Positions 8,243 through 17,234 are shown, counted from the stretch's first letter. The stretch is 64,000 bases of DNA from Saccharopolyspora rhizosphaerae (GCF_003931915.1 NZ_RSAA01000001.1:1-64000), one strand, 5' to 3'. The notes: generated by a model from the letters alone, not told the origin. Translations and numbers: made by a program.

Positions 8243-9202
8243 TCAGCCGGGGACTTCGGCCTTCCACGCCGCCTTCTCCTCGTCAGGCGCGAAGCACGCG
8301 TCGAAGGAGTTGCGCGCCAGGAGCGCGAGCTGCTCGTCGGTCATCCCGAGATCGCCCCGCAAGGCCGCGAAGTTGTCGTCGACGTAGCCGCCGAAGTAGG
8401 CCGGGTCATCGCTGTTGACGCACACCAGCAGACCCTCGCGGAGCATCGCGGGCAGGACGTGGTCGGCCAGCCGGTCCACCACGCGCAACGCCACGTTGGA
8501 CAGCGGGCACACCGTGAGCGGGACCTGCTCGTCGCGCAACCGCGCCACGAGCTCGGGGTCCTCCACGGCCCGGATGCCGTGGTCGATGCGCTCGGCGCCG
8601 AGCACGTCCAGAGCGTCGCGCACGTACTCCGGTCCGCCCTCTTCACCGGCGTGCGCCACCCGGTGCAGGCCCTCGGCCGCCGCCTGCTGGTAGACCTCGG
8701 CGAACGGGGCCGGTGGATGTCCGACCTCGGCGGAGTCCAGTCCCACCCCGATGAAGCGCTCCCGGAAGGGCAGCGCCTTCCGCAGCGTCTCGGCCGCCGC
8801 ACCAGGTCCCAGGTCGCGCAGGAAGCACAGGATGAGGTCGGTGGACACCGGTGAGTTCTGGAACGCCCCGGTGATGCCCTCGAACACCGCGCCCAGCGGC
8901 ACACCGTTGCCGAGGTGCACCTGCGGGTCGAAGAAGATCTCCGCCCGCCGCACCCCGGCGCGTTCGGCGCGGGCGAGGTAAGCGCTGGTCAGGTCGTAGA
9001 AGTCCTGGTCGGTGCGCAGCACCGGCAGGTTCGCGTAGTACAGGTCCAGGAACGACTGCAGGTCGCTGAAGTCGTACTTCGCCCGGAGCTCGTCGAGGTC
9101 GCTGGTCGCCAGCGCCACGCCGTTGCGGGCTGCCAGCTCGACCAGCATCTCCGGTTCGAGCGTTCCCTCGATGTGCAGGTGCAGTTCGGCGGTCGGCAGC
9201 AT
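8243..9202 (-). CDS. Adenosine/adenine deaminase family; adenine-deaminase-type signature
   Basis: 319 residues of the amidohydrolase-fold deaminase family. The metal ligands HLHIEGT (His8, His10) lie at the N-terminus, followed by VAHAGEEGG, RIDHGIRAVED and SDDPAYFGGY. FFDPQVHLGNGV and NSDDPAYFGGYV are typical of the Aah1/PA0148 adenine deaminase branch; true adenosine deaminases differ there. The likely reaction is adenine to hypoxanthine plus ammonia in purine salvage, with adenosine as an alternative. ATG 9202 with GGGAGGG upstream is chosen. The gene lies 35 bp downstream of the GGCT-like gene and may share its transcript. Confidence 0.85.
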   Translation of the reverse strand: MLPTAELHLHIEGTLEPEMLVELAARNGVALATSDLDELRAKYDFSDLQSFLDLYYANLPVLRTDQDFYDLTSAYLARAERAGVRRAEIFFDPQVHLGNGVPLGAVFEGITGAFQNSPVSTDLILCFLRDLGPGAAAETLRKALPFRERFIGVGLDSAEVGHPPAPFAEVYQQAAAEGLHRVAHAGEEGGPEYVRDALDVLGAERIDHGIRAVEDPELVARLRDEQVPLTVCPLSNVALRVVDRLADHVLPAMLREGLLVCVNSDDPAYFGGYVDDNFAALRGDLGMTDEQLALLARNSFDACFAPDEEKAAWKAEVPG

Positions 9203-9237
9203 GCGTGAACCCTCCCCGGGGCCAACGTACCGAGCGT

Positions 9238-9963
9238 TCACGCCGGCGGCGGCCCGGGCTCACCGGTGATCTCGGTGCACTCCAGCCCGTCGGAGTCGGC
9301 GGGGACGCCGGTGAGCTCGCGGGCACCGTGCTGACCGAGAGCGCTGCAGGGCACGAAACGTCCGTCCACCAGCAGCGGGCGGCGGATTTCGCCCAGGGCC
9401 GCGTAGGCCAGCACCGGCGCGGCGCGACCGTTCTCCAGCTCCACGCGTTCGTCGCCGTGCAACCGCACCAACCGGTAGCGCTCCCCGCGGCCCTCGCACT
9501 CGTCGAGCACGCGGCGCTGCTCGGCCGTGGCCAACCACACCGCGTGCCGTTCGACCACACCGGGTGAGGAGACGAGGACAGCGGGGCGCTGACCGTCGCG
9601 GGCGCGCACGCCGGAGGCCCACACCGCCGACAACCCCGTGCAGGTGGCGGTGAGCGTCACGACCGGTCCGGTGAGCCCGAGCTGCTCGCGCAACCAGGTG
9701 ATCTTGCTCGGGCAGGCGTTCGAACCGTAGGCCAGCACCGGCCACCGCGCCGACACCGGTTCCGCGCCGACGCCGGTCAGGTGCTCGTCCAGGCACGCCG
9801 ATCCGACCCGCCAGCCCGACGGGGACGTGGTGTCGGGCGTCAAGCGCCAGCCCTGTTCGTCCTGGTGCAGGAAGGAGTGGTCGGGACGGGCTCCGGGATA
9901 CGGGTCGGCGGGGAACTCCGCATCGCGGAACGTCGCGGGCCCCCGCGAGTTGACCACGGTCAT
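9238..9963 (-). CDS. Hypothetical protein with gamma-glutamylcyclotransferase-like motif
   Basis: 241 residues, no confident family. VLAYGSNACPSKI near residue 75 resembles the YGSN loop that opens the gamma-glutamylcyclotransferase-like fold, and the spacing to later Glu-rich segments (DECEGRGERYRLVRL) is compatible. The C-terminal half is otherwise uncharacterised. ATG 9963 is used; the ribosome site is weak. It is divergent from the phosphotriesterase-like gene across 89 bp. Function should be treated as unknown. Confidence 0.7.
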   Translation of the reverse strand: MTVVNSRGPATFRDAEFPADPYPGARPDHSFLHQDEQGWRLTPDTTSPSGWRVGSACLDEHLTGVGAEPVSARWPVLAYGSNACPSKITWLREQLGLTGPVVTLTATCTGLSAVWASGVRARDGQRPAVLVSSPGVVERHAVWLATAEQRRVLDECEGRGERYRLVRLHGDERVELENGRAAPVLAYAALGEIRRPLLVDGRFVPCSALGQHGARELTGVPADSDGLECTEITGEPGPPPA

Positions 9964-10052
9964 CGCACCAACATGCCTGCGCCGCGCGGGTTCGCGCAAG
10001 GCGACCGGGCGCTTATGGTGCCGTGCACGCTAGATCGTCGAGGAGGACGAAC

Positions 10053-11003
10053 ATGGTCGACACCGTTCGCGGGCAGGTACCGGCTGACCAGCTGGGCACG
10101 GTGCTGATGCACGAGCACGTCTTCGTGCTCAACGAGGAGATCCGCCGCAACTACCCGGAGTTCTGGGACGAGGAGGAACGGGTCGCCGACGCGGTCCGCC
10201 GCCTGCGCGAACTGGCCGAACGCGGTGTCGACACCATCGTGGACCCCACCGTGATCGGACTCGGCCGCGACGTCGAGCGCGTCGCGCGCGTCAACGCCGA
10301 GGTCGACCTCAACATCATCGCCGCCACCGGCCTCTACACCTACGACTCGGTGCCGTTCTTCTTCCGCCTGCACGGTCCCGGCACGCTGCTCGGTGGCGAT
10401 GAGCTGATGGTGGACATGTTCGTCAAGGACATCACCGAGGGCATCGCCGGAACCGGCATCAAGGCCGCGTTCCTCAAGTGCGCGATCGAGGAAGAGCTCA
10501 CCCCGGGAGTGGAACGGGTGCTCAACGCGGTCGCGGAGGCCCACAACCGGACCGGCGTGCCGATCACCGTGCACACCAGCCCAGGGCACCGCACCGGGCT
10601 GGTCGCCCAGGAGGTGTTGCGGCGCAACGGGGTCGACCTCGGTGCGGTCGTCATCGGACACAGCGGCGACACGACCGACACCGACTACCTGCGCGAGCTC
10701 GTCGACAACGGCTCCTACATCGGCATGGACCGCTTCGGGCTGGACGCCCTGCTGGCCACCGACGAGCGGGTGGTCACCATCGCCGCACTGGCCGGACAGG
10801 GCCTGGCCGACCGGATGGTGTTGGCCCACGACGCCTCCTGCCACAACGACTGGTTCCCGCAGGGGACCGTCGAGCAGGTGCTGCCCGACTGGCACTTCAC
10901 GCACATCCACGACGCGGTGCTGCCCGCGCTGCGTGAAGCCGGCGTCACCGAGCAGCAGATCACGACCATGCTGGTGGACAACCCCCGCCGGTACTTCTCC
11001 TGA
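10053..11003 (+). CDS. Phosphotriesterase-family metal-dependent hydrolase
   Basis: 316 residues with all binuclear metal ligands of the phosphotriesterase family: MHEH (His20, His22), the lysine expected to be carbamylated in AFLKCAIEE (Lys142), His174 in VHTSPGH, His203 in IGHSGD and Asp260 in LAHDASCHND. Natural members are mostly lactonases or esterases; phosphotriester activity is usually a side reaction. AGGAGG lies seven bases before ATG 10053. It precedes a thiolase/DUF35 pair by 62 bp on the same strand and may act on an ester or lactone in the same degradation route, which is conjecture. Confidence 0.9.
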   Translation: MVDTVRGQVPADQLGTVLMHEHVFVLNEEIRRNYPEFWDEEERVADAVRRLRELAERGVDTIVDPTVIGLGRDVERVARVNAEVDLNIIAATGLYTYDSVPFFFRLHGPGTLLGGDELMVDMFVKDITEGIAGTGIKAAFLKCAIEEELTPGVERVLNAVAEAHNRTGVPITVHTSPGHRTGLVAQEVLRRNGVDLGAVVIGHSGDTTDTDYLRELVDNGSYIGMDRFGLDALLATDERVVTIAALAGQGLADRMVLAHDASCHNDWFPQGTVEQVLPDWHFTHIHDAVLPALREAGVTEQQITTMLVDNPRRYFS

Positions 11004-11065
11004 TCCATTTACAAACCGGATGCGCTGACCTACTTTCGGACCGTGATCGTCCGGAAGGATGGCAG

Positions 11066-12244
11066 ATGAGCAGTCGCAGTGACCTGCCGGCGCACCGGCG
11101 GGCCGCGATCGCCGGTCTCGGCATGACCGAGATGGGCAAGGTCTACGGCCGCACCGCGCAGCAGTTCGCCGCCGAGGCCGTCCGCCGAGCCGTGGCCGAC
11201 GCCGGACTGCGGCTCGGCGAGGTCGACGGCCTGCTGGTGTCGGCGGGGCTGTCCGGTGGTGTGGACCTGAGCCTGCAGGACGACCTGGGCCTGGAGGACC
11301 TGCGGCTGCTCACCCAGATGCAGTCCTTCGGCTCCACCGCTGGGGCGATGGTGCAGCACGCGGCGATGGCGGTCGAAGCGGGCATGGCCGACACCGTGGT
11401 CTGCGTGTTCGCCGACGCCCCGCTGCGCGAGGGGAAGTCCAGCGGCGCCGTCTACGGTGCCGAACGCTACGCGCCGAAGGGCTGGAGCGGCCTCATCGCC
11501 ACCAGCGGCTTCACCGGTCCCAACGCCTTCTACGCGCTGGCGGCACGCCGCCACATGCAGGCCTACGGCACCACCAGCGAGCAGCTCGGCCAGATCGCCG
11601 TCGCGCAGCGCGAGTGGGCGTCGATGAACCCGCTGGCGCGGTTCCGCGAGCCCATCGACGTCGCCGACCACCAGGCGTCGCGGATGGTGGCCGAACCCTT
11701 CCACCTGCTGGACTGCTGCATGGTGTCCAACGGCGGTGTCGCGGTCGTCGTCACCCGCGGCGACCGCGCCGCCTCGCTGGCCCAGCCGCCGGTGTCGGTG
11801 CTGGGCTGGGCGCAGGCGCATCCCGGCGGGTCGCTGCGCCGGGACGACGACTTGGGCCTGGTCAGCGGTGCGGCGCAGGCCGGTCCGGCGGCGCTGCGGA
11901 TGGCCGGGGTGTCGCTGGCCGACATCGACATCGCCGAGCTCTACGACTGCTACACCTTCACCGTGCTGCTGACGCTGGAGGACTACGGGTTCTGCGCCAA
12001 GGGGGAGGGCGGCGAGTTCGCCGCCACCCCGGGCGTGCTCGGCCCCGGCGGATCGCTGCCGCTCAACACCGGCGGCGGGCAGCTGTCCTCCTACTACATG
12101 TGGGGCATGACCCCGCTGTCCGAGGCGATCATCCAGGCCCGGGGCCACGCCGGTGAACGGCAGGTGCCCGACCACGAGCTCGTGCTGGTCTCGGGCAACG
12201 GCGGCATCTTCTCCCACCACAGCACCCTGGTGCTGTCCGCCTGA
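11066..12244 (+). CDS. Thiolase-fold (SCP-X-like) acyl-CoA enzyme
   Basis: 392 residues of the thiolase-like family related to SCP-X and steroid side-chain thiolases. Recognisable blocks are AIAGLGMTEMGK at the N-terminus, SFGSTAGAMVQHAAMAVEAG around 90, AELYDCYTFTVLLTLEDYGFC and NTGGGQLSSYYMWGMTPLSEA near the C-terminus. Such proteins cleave or form beta-ketoacyl-CoA and usually need a DUF35 partner, which is encoded next with a 12-base gap. The substrate may be a branched or cyclic acyl-CoA. The two genes are very probably one complex and one operon. Confidence 0.87.
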   Translation: MSSRSDLPAHRRAAIAGLGMTEMGKVYGRTAQQFAAEAVRRAVADAGLRLGEVDGLLVSAGLSGGVDLSLQDDLGLEDLRLLTQMQSFGSTAGAMVQHAAMAVEAGMADTVVCVFADAPLREGKSSGAVYGAERYAPKGWSGLIATSGFTGPNAFYALAARRHMQAYGTTSEQLGQIAVAQREWASMNPLARFREPIDVADHQASRMVAEPFHLLDCCMVSNGGVAVVVTRGDRAASLAQPPVSVLGWAQAHPGGSLRRDDDLGLVSGAAQAGPAALRMAGVSLADIDIAELYDCYTFTVLLTLEDYGFCAKGEGGEFAATPGVLGPGGSLPLNTGGGQLSSYYMWGMTPLSEAIIQARGHAGERQVPDHELVLVSGNGGIFSHHSTLVLSA

Positions 12245-12255
12245 AGGAGACCTCC

Positions 12256-12648
12256 ATGGCCCTCGTCCCGGTCGTGCGCGACCACGCCAGCGCCGCTTTC
12301 TTCGACGGAACTCGCGCTGGCCGGTTCCTGCTGCCCCGCCGCCGCGACACCGGCGAGCACCTGAGCCCGCACACGCCCATCGCCGCCGACGACGACGTCG
12401 AGCACGTCCCGGCCTCCGGTGCCGGCAAGGTCGTGTCCTGGAGCGCCGTGCACCACACGCGGCCCGACGGCGGCTCGTTCCGCCTCGTGGTCGGGATCGT
12501 CGAGCTCGACGAGGGGCCGTGGTGGTGGACCCGCCTCGAGGACGTCGACCCGGACACCGACCTGACGGACCTGCGCGTCGAGGTCGTCTTCGAGCCTTCC
12601 GGGGAAGAGCCGGAGCACGAAGTCGTCCCCTGCTTCCGCCCGGCGTAG
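12256..12648 (+). CDS. DUF35 OB-fold protein lacking the zinc-ribbon cysteines
   Basis: 130 residues. The opening FFDGTRAGRFLLPRRRDTGEH aligns with the start of DUF35 proteins, and the rest fits the C-terminal OB-fold (GKVVSWSAVHHT, FRLVVGIVELDEGPWWWTRL). DUF35 proteins normally carry a CxxC...CxxC rubredoxin-like zinc ribbon after the first block. Here the expected cysteines are replaced (RRRDTGEHLSPHTPIA), so zinc binding is unlikely. It should be the obligate partner of the thiolase immediately upstream. AAGGAGA precedes ATG 12256. Confidence 0.82.
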   Translation: MALVPVVRDHASAAFFDGTRAGRFLLPRRRDTGEHLSPHTPIAADDDVEHVPASGAGKVVSWSAVHHTRPDGGSFRLVVGIVELDEGPWWWTRLEDVDPDTDLTDLRVEVVFEPSGEEPEHEVVPCFRPA

Positions 12649-12775
12649 AGGGCGTTGAGGAGCCGCTCGGCCAGGGGGCCGTGGGGGTGGCGGGAGTTCC
12701 TCGTCGAGAACGGGCGGCTCCGCCAGGTCCTCGAACAGCTACTACTGTGCGGAGGAAGAGTTCCTGGGGAGGCGT

Positions 12776-13732
12776 GTGGTGATCGGGATCAGCGACGTCG
12801 AGGCGGCTGCGAGCGCCCTCTCCGGGCACGTGGTGCGGACGCCGACGGTGCCCAGTCCGGGGCTCTCCGAGCTGCTGGGCGTGCCGGTGACGGCGAAGCT
12901 GGAACTGCTGCAGCGCACCGGGTCGTTCAAGGCCCGCGGCGCCGTCGCCAAGCTGCTGTCGTTGGACGAGGCCGAACGGGCCGCCGGGGTCGTCGCGGTC
13001 AGCGGCGGCAACCACGGGATCGCCCTGGCCGTCATGGCCGGTGCCCTGCACGTCAAGGCGACCGTGGTGATGCCCCGGTCCGCGCCGGAGCGGGCGGTGC
13101 GGATCGCCGAGTCGGCCGGGGCGAGGGTGTGCCTCACCGACGACATGGCCGGCGCGTTCGCGCTCACCGAGGAGCTGCGCGCCGAGGGCAGCACCCTGGT
13201 CCACCCCTTCGACGACCCGGTCGTGGTCGCCGCCCAGGGCACGGTCGGGCTGGAGTTCGCCGAGGACGCCGGTGAGCTCACCGACGTGCTGGTGAGCATC
13301 GGTGGCGGCGGCCTGATCTCGGGTGTGGCCACGGCGTTGCGCGCCGCACGGCCGGACGTGCGCATCTGGGGCGCGGAGACCGAAGGCGCCGAAGCCATGT
13401 CGGCGGCGCTGGCGGCCGGGGGACCGGTGCCGGTCGAGCTGTCGTCGGTCGTGTCGACGCTGAGCGCCCCCGCCGTCTCCGAGCTGACCTACCGGCACGT
13501 GCGCGAGCTCGTCGATGACGTGCTGGTGGTGCCCGATCCCGAAGCGGTGCGCGGAGTTCTGCAGCTGGCGCAGCACGCGAAGCTGTGGGCCGAACCCGCC
13601 GCGGGCTGCCTGCTGCCCGCGGCGCGGCGGATCATCGCCGAACGCTCCGGCGTCAAGCTCGGTCTCGTCGTCTGCGGCGGCAACGCCAGCCCGGCCGACG
13701 TCATGGCGTGGTCGCAGCGCTTCGGGGGCTGA
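12776..13732 (+). CDS. Threonine/serine dehydratase-like PLP enzyme
   Basis: 318 residues of fold-type II PLP enzymes. The Schiff-base lysine is Lys51 in TGSFKARGAV, the cofactor-phosphate loop is IGGGGLISG, and SGGNHGIALA binds the substrate carboxylate. The length fits a catabolic dehydratase or racemase without a C-terminal ACT domain, so allosteric isoleucine control is not expected. The likely reaction is deamination of threonine or serine to a 2-oxo acid. Two adjacent GTG codons (12776, 12779) could start it, with GGGGAGG upstream. It ends 25 bp before the convergent SDR gene. Confidence 0.87.
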   Translation: MVIGISDVEAAASALSGHVVRTPTVPSPGLSELLGVPVTAKLELLQRTGSFKARGAVAKLLSLDEAERAAGVVAVSGGNHGIALAVMAGALHVKATVVMPRSAPERAVRIAESAGARVCLTDDMAGAFALTEELRAEGSTLVHPFDDPVVVAAQGTVGLEFAEDAGELTDVLVSIGGGGLISGVATALRAARPDVRIWGAETEGAEAMSAALAAGGPVPVELSSVVSTLSAPAVSELTYRHVRELVDDVLVVPDPEAVRGVLQLAQHAKLWAEPAAGCLLPAARRIIAERSGVKLGLVVCGGNASPADVMAWSQRFGG

Positions 13733-13757
13733 GCTGCACCCAGCAACCCGAGCGTGC

Positions 13758-14498
13758 TCACTGCCCCCGGTTGATCACGCGCGCCGAGGTCTGGTCGCGC
13801 GCCAGCATCAGGACCTGGTCGACGTTGACGTGCGGCGGACGGGTGGCCACCCAGGACACCGTCTCGGCCACGTCCTCGGCGGTCAGCGGAGTCGTGCCCT
13901 CGTAGACGGCATCGGCCTTCTCCTGGTCACCGCGGAAGCGGACCAGGCTGAAGTCGGTCTGCACCAGTCCGGGGTCGATCTCGCACACCCGGATCGGCTG
14001 CCCGAACATCTCCAGCCGCAGCACCCGGGAGAACGCCGCGACCGCGTGCTTGGCGGCGTTGTACCCGCCACCGGTGGCGTAGGGCTCGCGTCCCGCGACC
14101 GAGCCGATGTTGATGACCTGACCATCACCGGACTCCAGCAGCTTCGGCAGCAACGCGCGGGTCACCCGCAGGGTGCCCATCACGTTGGTCTCGTACATCC
14201 ACTGCCAGTCCTCGTCCCTGGCCTCCAGGATGGTCTCCGCGCCGACCGCGCCGCCGGCGTTGTTCACCAGCAGGTCGCAGCGCTCGACGGCAGCGGTGAA
14301 CGCGTCGACCGAGGCCTGGTCGGTGACGTCGAGCTGGAGCGGCCGGCCACCGCACGCGTCGGCGACCTCCTGCAACCGGTCCAGCCGGCGTGCGCCGACG
14401 ACCACGTCGAAACCGGCTGCGGCCAAGGCCTTCGCGCTCGCCGCGCCGATGCCGCTGCTGGCTCCGGTGACCACGGCCACCCGCGTTGCGTCACCCAT
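13758..14498 (-). CDS. Short-chain dehydrogenase/reductase
   Basis: 246 residues of the classical SDR family. It has the cofactor motif VTGASSGIGAAS near the N-terminus with GARRLDR after strand two (favouring NADP), the NNAG motif, the catalytic serine in NIGSVAG and YNAAK. It resembles YdfG-type hydroxy-acid dehydrogenases, but the substrate is unknown. GAGGAGG precedes ATG 14498. It is transcribed as a single gene, converging on the dehydratase gene. Confidence 0.87.
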   Translation of the reverse strand: MGDATRVAVVTGASSGIGAASAKALAAAGFDVVVGARRLDRLQEVADACGGRPLQLDVTDQASVDAFTAAVERCDLLVNNAGGAVGAETILEARDEDWQWMYETNVMGTLRVTRALLPKLLESGDGQVINIGSVAGREPYATGGGYNAAKHAVAAFSRVLRLEMFGQPIRVCEIDPGLVQTDFSLVRFRGDQEKADAVYEGTTPLTAEDVAETVSWVATRPPHVNVDQVLMLARDQTSARVINRGQ

Positions 14499-14557
14499 GA
14501 ACAACCTCCTCGATCTACCCGCGTCACGCCCGGAGCCCTCAGTCCTGTGTGGAGATC

Positions 14558-14625
14558 GCTCCGCTCAGCGGTGCCGGTGGCAGGACCTGGCCGGCTCCGT
14601 GGACTCCGTGCGTCGCCCCTGATGC
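14558..14625 (+). repeat. Dispersed intergenic repeat, copy B (5' part)
   Basis: Matches the first half of the repeat consensus (GCTCAGCGGTGCCGGTGGCAGGACCTG, GGCTCCGTGGACTCCGTGCG). The 3' half with GAGCTGAGTCC is missing. It sits between the start of the SDR gene and the stop of the PHP-domain gene. Confidence 0.65.
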
Positions 14626-14648
14626 GTCCCGGTGCAGGGCGTCGCGTC

Positions 14649-16101
14649 CTAACCTAACTCGCCGAGGAAGACCGGGTTGGTCATCGCGACCACGGTGTCG
14701 CCGCGCCGCACCTCCACCCGCGCCCAGCGGGTGTAGCGGCGGTAGGTCCGCCACCGGGTCGAACCGGCTGCGGTGTGCTCGACGACGAGCTGGTCGAGGA
14801 TCCGCACCTCCGTGCCCGGGACGCCGTCGACCGAGACCTCGAAGTCCACCGGTTCACCGGTGGCCACCGCCAGCGTCTCGCCGATCCCGGCGCGGCGGCC
14901 ACCGGCGGAGGCGGAGAACGCGAGCTGGACCTCGGCCGACTCGGCGAGCCAGGAACGTCCCCGCTGCAAGCCGTCCAGCAGCGCGTCCCGGCGGAGCGCG
15001 TCGGCGAGGACCACCGTCTGCGGCCTGCCGACGGGGTCGCTGGGGTTGTGCGCGTCGGAGCCACCGATCAGCGGGATCCAGTGCCCGGTGCGCAGCAGGC
15101 CGTCCCACTGGTGCAGGGCTGCTTCCTCCTCGGCGGTCCACGGCCCGTTCCAGACCTCGACGAGGTCGGCGAGCCGGAGGTCGAACTCGAAGGTGCAGCC
15201 GAAGCAGCCGGCGAACGGGTGCGCGGCGACGACGAGACCGCCCGCCTCGTGGACCTGGTCGACGAACCGCCGGACGCTGCCGGGCTCGGTGCTGCGGTAG
15301 CGCCAGTCGATCCACGTCCCCGCCGGCAGGCCGATCGCCGGCCAGTGCCCGGAGCGGGTGGTGACCTCCTCGCCGTTGAGGATCAGCAGGTCGTCGGTCG
15401 CGTGCTCGCCCCACTGCAGCGAGGCCGACGGGGTGTTGTGCTCGGTGGAGGTGATGAAGTCCAGCCGGGCCGCGCGGGCGGCGTCGACGAGCTCAGCCGG
15501 TGTTCGGCGGCCGTCGGAGTGCACGGTGTGCAGGTGGTTGTCGCCGCGGTACCAGGCGCGTCCCCGATCGCGCGCGGGTGCGGTCTCCGGCGCCGGGCGG
15601 GGTTCGTGCGGCGCGCCCGGTGGGCCGAACCGCAGCGTGACGTCCACGCGGTACCGCATGCCCTGCGGCGCCACGGTGTAGGGGCCTAGGACGACGTGCC
15701 AGGTCCCCGGCGTGATCGGCCCCGGCAGGTAGCCGGGTGTGGCGGCCGAGGCGCTGAGGGCGAACCGGTCGCGGGCGCCGCCGGACCAGCCGCGGAACCC
15801 CCGCGCGTCGCCCAGCTCGTGGCCATGCGGGCCGAAGATGCCGATGTCGCACGCGTTCCCGCGAGTGCCAGGCGGTACTGCAGGTTTGTCGTAGGAGTAG
15901 ATCACCTCCAGTTCCGCGAAGCCCTCCGGCACCTCGACCGGCGGGGAGGACCAGTCGTCGACACCCGGCGGCAGCGTGCCTGTCGCCGTGCTCGTCCGCT
16001 CACCACCGGCCTGCGCCGAGAAACGCCACCCCGGGCAGCAGGTTCGCCGCCGCGATGATTCCCGAAGCGGCCAGCAGGCCGCGTCTGCTCACCACGTCCA
16101 C
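14649..16101 (-). pseudogene. CehA/McbA-type PHP-domain metallohydrolase, frameshifted after Tat signal
   Basis: The main frame encodes a PHP domain with NHLHTVHSDGRRTPAELV, TSTEHNT, AAHPFAG and GGSDAHNP metal-binding motifs, preceded by a beta-rich region and followed by a C-terminal domain. CehA/McbA family members are secreted or periplasmic metallohydrolases. Upstream, in another frame, GTG 16101 (after GGAGG) opens a perfect twin-arginine signal, VVSRRGLLAASGIIAAANL. That frame stops at 16002-16000, and one extra base near 16000-16010 would join it to GGERTSTATGTLPPGVDDW in the main frame. As read the enzyme would lack its export signal. GTG 15932 is the first start left in the main frame. 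Real mutation or sequencing error cannot be decided here. Confidence 0.8.
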
Positions 16102-16177
16102 GTCATGTCCTCCCGGTGGTCCGGTCGCTTCCAGCCGGCCCGGGACGGCCTAGCGCCGGGCCGGGAGATCACGGGGT

Positions 16178-16774
16178 TCAGCGGTCGGGCCGGTCCTTGG
16201 GGCGGGCGCGCAGGTGGGCGCGTTCGCCCTGCTTGCCGAACAGGCTGAGGAATTCGACGGTCTCGTCGTCGGCGGGGCCGAACCAGTGCGGGACGCGGGT
16301 GTCGAACTCCGCGGCCTCGCCGGGGGAGAGCACTACGTCGTGCTCGCCGAGGATCATCCGCAAGCGCCCGTTGAGGACGTAGAGCCACTCGTAGCCCTCG
16401 TGCGTCTGCGGATCGGGCTCGGCACGACGCGCCGACGCGGGGATGATCAGCTTGTAGGCCTGGATGCCGCCCGCGCGCCGGGTCAGCGGCAGCATCGTCA
16501 TGCCGCCGCGCTTGATCGGCTTCAGGTACACCCGGGGATCGCCGGTGGGCGGGGCGTCGACGAGTTCGTCGAGGGTGACGCCGTGCGCCTTGGCCAGCGG
16601 CAACAGCAGCTCGAGAGTCGGTTTGCGCGAACCGGATTCCAGCCGCGACAGGGTGCTCACCGAGATGCCGGTGGAGTTCGACAGGTCCGCCAACGTCGTC
16701 TCGCGTTGCCGCCGCAGGGCGCGCAACCGGGGCCCCACGGCCTCCAGCGCCTGCTCGAAGTCGTCGTCCACCAC
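16178..16774 (-). CDS. XRE-family regulator with C-terminal cupin
   Basis: About 198 residues: a helix-turn-helix of the XRE type (residues about 12-66, TTLADLSNSTGISVSTLSRLESG) joined to a cupin domain (about 105-185, HEGYEWLYVLNGRLRMIL, LSPGEAAEFDTRVPHWF). This PuuR/SutR-like design senses a small ligand in the cupin barrel. Two adjacent GTG codons (16774, 16771) can start it. TTGCC/GGCAA repeats begin five bases upstream of the start codon and look like an autoregulatory operator. Target genes other than itself are not evident; the neighbouring PHP-domain gene is on the same strand downstream. Confidence 0.87.
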   Translation of the reverse strand: MVDDDFEQALEAVGPRLRALRRQRETTLADLSNSTGISVSTLSRLESGSRKPTLELLLPLAKAHGVTLDELVDAPPTGDPRVYLKPIKRGGMTMLPLTRRAGGIQAYKLIIPASARRAEPDPQTHEGYEWLYVLNGRLRMILGEHDVVLSPGEAAEFDTRVPHWFGPADDETVEFLSLFGKQGERAHLRARPKDRPDR

Positions 16775-16780
16775 CCCAGC

Positions 16781-16806
16781 TTGCCACCACGGCAAGCCGG
16801 GTTGCC
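16781..16806. promoter_or_regulatory. Alternating TTGCC/GGCAA operator upstream of the XRE-cupin gene
   Basis: TTGCC (16781) - five bases - GGCAA (16791) - six bases - TTGCC (16802). GCTTGCC (16779-16785) and GGCAAGC (16791-16797) form a perfect seven-base inverted repeat. The position at the gene start suggests autorepression by the cupin regulator; a leader hairpin is the alternative. Confidence 0.5.
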
Positions 16807-16820
16807 AGACTCCGGACGGG

Positions 16821-17234
16821 TCAGCCGTGGTTGCGGTAGATCTCCTCGTAGCGCGAGGCCTTCTTGGCCCGCTCCTCGGCGTGCGCGGCTTCGCGGGTCG
16901 CGCGGCCGGCGCCGATGGGGTAGCCGTGCTTGTGCAGCCGGTACTCGCAGGTGTGCTCCATGTACGACAGCGAGTACCACAGCGCGAGGATGACGCCACC
17001 GAGCACCGCCATCGCGCGGATCCACAGCGGCCCCGGGAGCAGCAGGAACAGCAGGCCCGGGGAGATCTGGACGAGGCTGCGGGCGGCGTGCCGCAGCACC
17101 CACGTCCGGCAGGTGACGTCGTGCAGCACCCACTCGCCGTAGCGGTCGGGGAGGCGGCCGCCGAAGGCGTACCAGGTCCACCGCAGCGGGTCTGGTCGCT
17201 TCGGGCGGGAGTCAGGGCGTTGGTTCACACCCAA
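16821..17234 (-). CDS. DUF5313-family membrane protein
   Basis: 137 residues. RWTWYAFGGRLPDRYGEWVLHDVTCRTWVLRH is the conserved opening of the actinobacterial DUF5313 family. Two hydrophobic segments follow (about 55-70 and 74-92), then a charged tail rich in Arg, Glu and Ala. Function unknown; members occur in mycolata and relatives. The longest frame starts with TTG 17234, and GTG 17228 is an alternative. It is divergent from the OhrR-like gene across about 50 bp. Confidence 0.8.
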   Translation of the reverse strand: MGVNQRPDSRPKRPDPLRWTWYAFGGRLPDRYGEWVLHDVTCRTWVLRHAARSLVQISPGLLFLLLPGPLWIRAMAVLGGVILALWYSLSYMEHTCEYRLHKHGYPIGAGRATREAAHAEERAKKASRYEEIYRNHG

